DNA of 64,000 bases, taken from assembly GCA_031308135.1 (NCBI GenBank), contig JAHLJT010000631.1, positions 178,552,184-178,616,183 on the forward strand. Direction: 5' to 3'. This DNA comes from Acheta domesticus. Lineage: Eukaryota; Arthropoda; Insecta; Orthoptera; Gryllidae. The stretch's first letter is position 1. Each line of letters starts with the position of its first letter. Made by a program: the position numbers and the translations under genes. Positions 56,430 to 64,000 of the stretch are shown here, in pieces. The notes below the pieces were generated by a model. It ran no database searches, was not told where the DNA came from, and saw only the letters and a list, made by a program, of their open reading frames with translations.

Positions 56430-59400
56430 GAGTGGAGGAAAGCAGAGTTCCGCTCACGAAACCTGGCATTGCTGCGAAATCTTCACCCCAAGCTCCCTCA
56501 GCACACAAGTGCTGCTCGCAGTTCCATTCCGCAATTAGACCGTCCCCGACCTAACAACCTCTTCTGAATAAGAGGTTTACAACTGCTCAAATTTCAGATA
56601 TGTACACTACGTTTCTCCAAATCCAAATCAGACGCTGCGCACCTCAGGTGATATTTCTGCTGCTTCCTGCGTTTAACTCTGAATTCCCCTGGACCTCCCA
56701 TTGTCATTATTATGCAAATTATAATCATTTTATTTTCCTCTCATGCTATCTAAAGTTCGGATGAATGAGCTTTTCTGACAGGAAAAAAGTTTAATTGTGG
56801 GTACTCATTATGTCAATCACTATCTGTCACCCCACTCTCACTTTCATAACTACATCCTGACAAAGAAGCCGTAGCATATGATCATAATATCTTCCCCCAT
56901 TCATTTTTGCTTCTGCATTAATCAAAGAAACTCTAGCTCCTCTCTGATCTACCTCTGCCGACGTGATGATGGCACTCCAAAACTTTGCATGTACCGCCTT
57001 TGTTTCCTTCTCATCCATCTCTCTACTACCAAATTACTTCCTGTCGCCCAGTCCCGAATTCGCAGTCTCCCACTCATATCCACGCTCCTCTCCCCACTTT
57101 TCGATCCCCACCCCACCCCCTTCCATCACTGTGCTTGTCAAGCCTGTGTGCCTGAAGAGGAGAGGAACCAAGCGACGGCACACTGGGACAGTGCCGGCGT
57201 GGGGAGCAGGAGAGCGACACGGGAGGAGCGAGGACCAGAGAGAGAGAGCGGGAAGCCGCTCAGGCTGCTACTTTACGCCCACCATCTCCTCCCGTTTGCC
57301 GCCAGAGCCCGCGCCACTGAATGCGCCCGCCGTGGTGTCACCGCCCTCCGCACCACCCTGTCGGGCCGCCTCTGTCTCTGCAGCCGCCGCCGCCGCCGCC
57401 GTCGCCGCCGGCGAGTGATTGATGATACCGTCGCTGGGAGCGCTTCATTTCCAGCAATGATTGGGGCTGTCTGGTTGCATTTGCGAGGCTGTTTCATGCC
57501 GCGCGCCGTATGCACATTGAGACGCGCCGTGCCGCTCCCGCAGGCCATGCGGAAGATCGGGCTGCGGTCAAAAGGCTGCCTGCCCTCCGCAGTGAAGCCT
57601 CTGAGAGCCCGTTAGCCCTTTCGGCACCAAAGTGGGATTAATACTTCTTCCAGACCAAATCGTCCTAACAAATTTTAGAATCAGAAGTGAAAGACGAATA
57701 AGTCACAAAACACAATTTCTCATTACAGTAAGATACGTGTTTATTTTAGTCGTTAAAAGGCAACACTTATTTGAAATGATTCCAGTTACCGGCAACGATA
57801 GGATTCTGCTAGAATTATTTTCACTCAGTAATTATATGTAAACACTCTCCTAAAAATTATTTATCAACTTATTAGACTTTTACTTATCGTTATAGAATTA
57901 AGTTCCAAATGCTTTTCTTATATATTTAATTCATTTGCAATCAGTAAGAAGAGTATTTATTGACCTGTATGTTTTACGATTCAAAAGTTTATCTGATTTA
58001 CTAAATGGTGAAATTTTCTTCGAGGACGAAGATAAAGGACATATAGATTTTATGTGATCCTCTGTACAAAAGAAGAAAGCACAAATTTGAAGAACGTTTT
58101 TGTATGTATGTTTGTAGAAACACGAGAAAAGAGGGTTCTTTTGAACGTATTCTTAAGAGTATAATCGTTCCCTCACATTTGAAAGCATTTGTGTTCCTTA
58201 GTTTACACAGCTGTTTCTGGTGGACGTGGCGTGCGGAGCTGCCTTTGAGGTTCTGTGCCTCTGTGGAGAGAAGGAGAGGTGATATCTTTTGTTCCCTCAC
58301 GGAAAGATAAAATCAGAGGCCAGAGCAACCAGAAACAAAGCTTAAGCGCTCAGTATTGTCCACTCTTTAATTGGATTTTCGTGGAGACACTACTTCCTCT
58401 TCCGCTAAGAAACACACGCTGTCAAAATAACGCCGTGTAGTTCCAACCCCTGATCCATAAGATGCATCCTACAGGTCAATGTAATGGTACATTAATTTCC
58501 ACTCATATGCTTGAAATAAATTTACAGGACTTCAATTAAAATCTTAGTACTTTTAATTGGTACAGGAAATGTTTCATCAAAACTAATTGCTAATCTCAAC
58601 TAACATATCAATTTTAACTTCATGTAAATTAAGTAGCCCACAATTTCTTCAAAACTTAACCTCGAGCCGGCCTCCATACGACATCTGAGCCCACGTCATA
58701 GGTGCTTCACTAACGAACTCTGAAGTAAAGAGAGGAAATGATCTTCCATGAAATATACTTTTATCCAATAATGTGAAGCAAAAAGCCCCGTCGCTGCGTT
58801 GATATTGAAGTCTTAACGTGATCGATTACTTGCGTGATAACTTTTACCTCGTTTTGCTTCGTTTTTTAACATACTAAGTGCTTACGAAACGAACGTAAAT
58901 ACTTGCAATGAATTTACAATAAATTCTTTGTAATTCTCTTTTTAATCCCAGAAACTTTGCTTTATCGTTTACAGTTTAACAACTAAAAATTAGTGGTGTT
59001 AAAACAGCGTGGTCTTTCTCGCCCTATTTTTACACAAAATTACCCAAAAAGTACTCGAATTTTCGAAAAATTGTACATGACCTTATTTCAAAATATATCT
59101 TTAAGCAACCTATTTCATTAGGGGAAAAATCATTATATGTATAATTGTAGTTGTAACACGCCGAAATAATTTTGAATGTTTGCAATTTTTTAAAAATCAG
59201 TGTTTAACTAAAATAAGACGAGCGCCATTCCCTTAAATGTCCTTCACACTATCCTACAACAAAATTTAATTAAAACGATGGAGTCATTTTTTTGAAAATT
59301 TTGAAAATGTCCCACGGCTTTATGTAATGTTTTCCCTCCAAAAAATTAAAATACCGGTTTCAAATTCACGGGGATGCGACATCAGCCTGATTGATTTAGG

Positions 59401-62400
59401 AAAATCAATTTTGGAGAACGGTTGAACGATTTAGCCCCTAGCGTCACAGACTGACGAATAGTCACACGTTTTGCCGACAATTGATTTTTCGGTATCAAGG
59501 ACACACAAAATATAATTTCCAAGTTTTCATTATCTGGGCTCTGTAATAAGAGTTTTTCTGCTGAAAATTCGTCATTTTTTGCGCAGCATTACATTACTTT
59601 CTACTGCGTAAGAGGTAGCAAGAACGTAAAAATGAAGTCTAATATTCACAAAAACATGTTCATTGGGAATATTTAAGTAGTGAGAAGAAGTCTTTCTTTA
59701 ACTACAGTAGATAGGTTACATTGGAGGCTGTTAACTAATCTCATTAAAACTTCTCTGTCAAAATAACACACCACTTTAAAAAATAGGAGGCAGAGACTTC
59801 TAAACATATAGGCACTGCAAGAATAAATAAAGTTAATGTTACTTTTTCTTGAAGATAAGCTAAAGAAAATGTAAAGTACCTCACAGAATTAAAATATAGT
59901 ATTCAAATTCAAGGAGTCGCGTTATCAGTCAGATCGGTACGGGAATATCAATTTTGGAGACAATCTTAACGGTTTAGCTGCTAGTGTTGTTCAAGGACGG
60001 ACAAAAAAAAAGACTGACAGAAGTTTTGTCGTCATTCGGTTTTTTCGGTACAACGGACCCACAAAATATTCATTCTGGCTACACCAAATGATAAATGATA
60101 TTTTTTTCTAAATTCAGCAACTGAATTTATCTACTTTCTCTTTGCAAGGGATATGTAATAAGACTTTTCCTGCCAAAAATTTCCCATTTTTTCCCGCAGC
60201 ATTACATATCTTTCTCTCTATTGTGTAATCGGTAGCGAGAAAGTAACAAGTGACGCTACAACAGAACATATTTTCTGGCGGCATATCTGCATTTGCCATT
60301 TTAAAAAATTAATGAAGTTCGACAATGGAATCTACGCCATTTATTTGATCGTTCCTTGCTTTATCGGTAGAAAAAACTATAAATAAAAAATAGGAGCGGT
60401 TGATGAAAATAGTTTTTTTTTATAAATCGCAATAATTTAATGCTCAAATTACCAAAAACTTTGTTTTTTTTTTCAAAAAAATTGTATATGACTATTTAAA
60501 AGAGCTGACATTTTAGAACAGCTTCTGTTTAACGCGAAGATCTCTATCTTCAATTTTGTAATCTTTAAATTTTAAATTTTCTTTCAATTTGTTGTTTGCA
60601 GTGTTAAAGTTTTCCAATTTCTAAAAACAGAAAATTCTCCGGAAATGAGACTACCACAATTTTTTACGGTCATTTTAAGACATGCGAAGGAAACTTTGAA
60701 AAAGTTTTTGAGAAAAACAACTGTTTGAAAAATTTGAAAATTGGTTATATTTCACGCAAAATTATGCGGAAACTTCTCATATTTTTGAAACATTGTACAT
60801 GACCTTATTTCAAGATCTGTAATTAAAGAACAAATTTCGATAAGAAATTCTCTATACTCAATATTAGAGTTCTATGAAGACGTTGAAAAGAAATTGAACG
60901 TTTAGAATTTTCAAGAAGTCAAGGAATTACCGAGAATGAGACCTGCATCATTCTCTTACCTGTATGGTATCCGAAGACAAAGTTTAAAAAAATTGGACCC
61001 ATTTTTGTGAACATTTTGAAATTCTTATTGAGGCTTCATAAAGAGTACCCTAAAAAATCAGAAGATTCGTTTCAAACCGAGAGTTCATTTAAATTGCCTC
61101 GAGTTCATTTAAATAGATGGAATATATCAGTTTTGAAGTAAATCGGCTGAACGGTTAATTGGTAGCGTTGAGCACAGACGGTCTGACAGGCGGACAAACA
61201 GACGTTTTGTCGTCTATCAATGTTTCTGTATCAAGGACCCATAAAACATGGATTATGACAACAGAACATATTAGAAGTAATTTACTATATATATAGGAAC
61301 ATATTTATCTCCTTTTTTGTTGCCAGAGTCCGGCAATAAGAGATTTTCTGCTAAAAATTCGCCGTATTCAGGGGCAAGAATACAGTACTTTTTCTTACAA
61401 GGAAGGGCAATAAAGTAAAAAAATTAGGGCAAGTTTAATTTAAGAGGCGTACTGAAATGTTCCGCACTGTTTCCCAAAGAAATAGTGGTTTCTCTCAAAA
61501 GACGTGTCAGCGAAAACTGATTTCCGATTACCCTTCATGATGTCAATTATTCTTGAGTGGTTCGTTGGTGTAGGTTACTGTGTTCTAGCAACTGTAATGT
61601 GATTGAAGAGCACAATCCGTCGTTCAAGTACTCCATTTCATTATTCATTACATTGTCATACATTGTAAGTTGAAGTTAAAGTTGATTTCAGAATTCTTCT
61701 GTCACAGATACAAGTTTAATAATATTTATAAGACAGTATACATATTTCTGTCATAAACTATTTTTATTGAATGTTTGCTGTGTGATTACAGTACTGATGA
61801 AAATATTAAATAGATTTCTGCACGAATAAACGTTTACGTCATTCAGTTTTCAGCAAAAGTGGTTTCAACAAGTTGAAACTTATTGTTTAAACTGATGCCC
61901 TATCTTTAATATATTCCTAAACAAATTCTTATACATGTGGAACAGTGGTGAGGGAGAGGTGAAGACTTGAATGGCACTTGTTCACAATGGGCAGTAACTG
62001 AGTTATTGAGACAGCTTCTGTATAGTACTTGACAAGTTTTTGCAGTTGTCCGAGCTATGGATAATCAACAAACATTTTGTAATACCTTTTAATTTTTCAT
62101 AAATGTTTTCGTGACTCTACAGACAATCTTACTCGTGTAAAATACGGAAATGTAGCAGCGAAAAGCAATGCAGTTTTTTCACTATATATTCTGAACGTTC
62201 AGAATAACACATGGCTCACTGCCTATGTTTCAGTAACAAATTTTCATCTTCTACATTCACGAAATCCTCTGCCCGATCCTCTATTGTGTTACGAAAGAGT
62301 TAACGAAAAAATAGTATCGTTTGTCACAGGTTTTATAATTTGTGATTTTCTTATAAGTAGCTATCAATTAAAACAAAAGGAAGTCGGTATATGCAGTGGT

Positions 62401-64000
62401 TAGCTTTAGACGCAGTTTAGGTTCAAGTTATTATAAAACAACCCTCATTTCCATAAGCAGTAGTTTATTTCATACTATTTCCTTTCTACATTTCAACAAG
62501 AGTGGTATACTCAATTCATAAAAAATTGTTACTATGTTGTACACATTTGAATTTTTCAATGATTTTTATTGTTTTGCCAATATGTCTATTCTCATTGAAT
62601 TGTATTTTCTGTTACTAAACATTTTTTTAAAAATATGTTACATCAAAACACAGTCTAGTATAATGAGTGCTTCTCTCACATAAAATATAATACAGACACA
62701 ACAACATGCAGATGAATTGCCTATTTTAGGAAACTTAACTATCTATTTTACGACACGTGTACGTCATGAAAAGTTTAAAAAAACAACTAAATATTGTATG
62801 TATTTGAAAATGAGGTTACATGGCAATTCACAGGGAGATCGGAGTTTACAAAATCAATGATTTGGGTATTTTCGATATAAACTTCCTACTATTTTATTCG
62901 CAGTACAGGCAATTGTACAGCTACGTACTTTAATGTCAAGCGATTTACCCTTAACACCAGAAAGCAACACTATCGCAACTCCATTGGAGCCTTGTGCTGG
63001 CGCTCTGCAGGTTTCACTGCAATGGGCCTGGTGCCTGTCGTGCTGTGCGGCCAGTGCCACTGCAGGTGCTGTGGGCGAGTGTGGTGCAGCCATGCACGCG
63101 GTAATTGCCCACAGAGCAGTTTTCGCTGGCAACTGCAGGCCAACGTGTCAGGAACAACGATGCAAGTAAAGCACTCGCGGGTCGTTTTGCGGGGGCAAAA
63201 CTGCAGAGGGAAATAAGAGAAATCGACCCGCCCTCTTTCCAAACGAACTGCGCGCCAGTCCGCAGATAATCTCGGGCTGCTGTACTGCTTCTATTGTCGG
63301 TGGTAAAGATAATTAAACTGTGTTAACTAGAACACGCCACCATTTCTCTTGTTTCAGTACTACTGTTTATTTGCCTTGTTAATAAGTAAAATATAATCTA
63401 AAGAAAATGGGAGATTTAAAAATATTTCCATGAACATGGTGTACTTTCTTCAGACATGTTATTCCAAAACATATGAAAGACACAATTAAATGACGTATAA
63501 GTATTTATATTTGATGTGTGCCTTAAAACTTTCATTAATAATTAAAGGTCACTCGCACATCAGAGTTTTCAGGCGTTTCAAATATAACATGAAGTACGTC
63601 ATATTGTTTGTATCCTTGATGTGTTTTTGGTTGAAATTTACAAAAAGGAATTTTTAAAATGTCCATTCTTGGCTATTGCCCAAAAAAGTTATGTGAGCCG
63701 TTGTTGGAATAGTTGATATCTCTCACAGAGTGAATAAGAAGACCAGAGTTGTTTAGTTTGTTTTTTTAATAGCTTGAATGCTTAACGATCATCATCAGAG
63801 AGATCATCAACAGAGGTGCAAAGAAGAATGACCACCGTCAATTTTATCGGTGGAATATATTATTTCTCTTGAATGATACTTTAAACGTCTCTCATATCCA
63901 CTGAATATTTTCAAGTGAAATGACTTTAGAAATATCGTTTTTCAAACGTTTATTAAACAGACGGTATACTTAAAAAATCACGTTAATATCAAAGGAAAAT
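56430..64000. repeat. Large direct duplication, copy 2
   Basis: Direct-orientation copy of 1-7560. It contains the matching GC island (about 57130-57625, (GCC)n at about 57378-57413), dispersed-repeat copies (about 58990-59650, 59895-60300, 60440-61410), the 20-bp palindrome (62187-62206) and the GC islet (62930-63310). It differs by substitutions on the order of one per hundred bases in much of its length and by many one-base indels in the first 2 kb after base 690. No gene is supported. Confidence 0.95.

Overview
The window looks like eukaryotic nuclear DNA, most likely from an arthropod and probably an insect. The evidence is a long AT-rich background without operons, a near-complete non-LTR retrotransposon, tRNA-derived SINE heads, TIR/MITE-type DNA transposons, and short GC-rich islands. 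No spliced host protein-coding gene can be supported from the sequence alone. The only convincing protein-coding genes belong to a retrotransposon. The species cannot be fixed from this sequence.

Layout. Positions 1-7560 reappear in direct orientation at 56430-64000, so the window starts and ends with the same sequence about 56.43 kb apart. Between the copies lie AT-rich DNA, a 47-bp hairpin insertion with a short target duplication (8.75 kb), and a 6.0-kb I-group LINE on the minus strand (9800-15844). The LINE has ORF1, ORF2 (endonuclease, reverse transcriptase, RNase H), a 3' hairpin and an 11-bp target-site duplication. After 7 kb of AT-rich DNA come GC-rich islands and minisatellites at 22.9-26 kb. 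A run of exactly 1000 N marks a scaffold gap (29325-30324). Further GC-rich islands lie at 31.9-33.1, 34.4-34.6, 35.3-36.1, 47.4-47.85, 50.1-50.5 and 55.4-56.4 kb.

The rest is a repeat graveyard. An unclassified dispersed family ends in a conserved hairpin; it has copies at 2.5-5, 27.3-28.7, 39-41, 43.3-44.7 and 46.9-47.3 kb. A pogo/Tc1-like element (39451-41060) is inserted into one of those copies. There are also a piggyBac-like MITE (53.8-54.4 kb), a pair of SINE copies (45.2-45.7 kb), a decayed RTE-type endonuclease fragment (48.8-49.3 kb), and three copies of a fold-back sequence built around a CCAATCGGGAG core (23.9, 40.6 and 50.6 kb).

The LINE proteins form one mobile unit: ORF1 would bind the RNA, and ORF2 would nick the target, reverse transcribe and degrade RNA. 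This copy carries a Tyr in place of the second Asp of the RT active site and a TGA stop before the RNase H domain, so it is probably inactive although recently inserted. The most unusual points are the large end-to-end duplication and its uneven divergence, the hairpin-ended dispersed family, and the CCAAT fold-back family.
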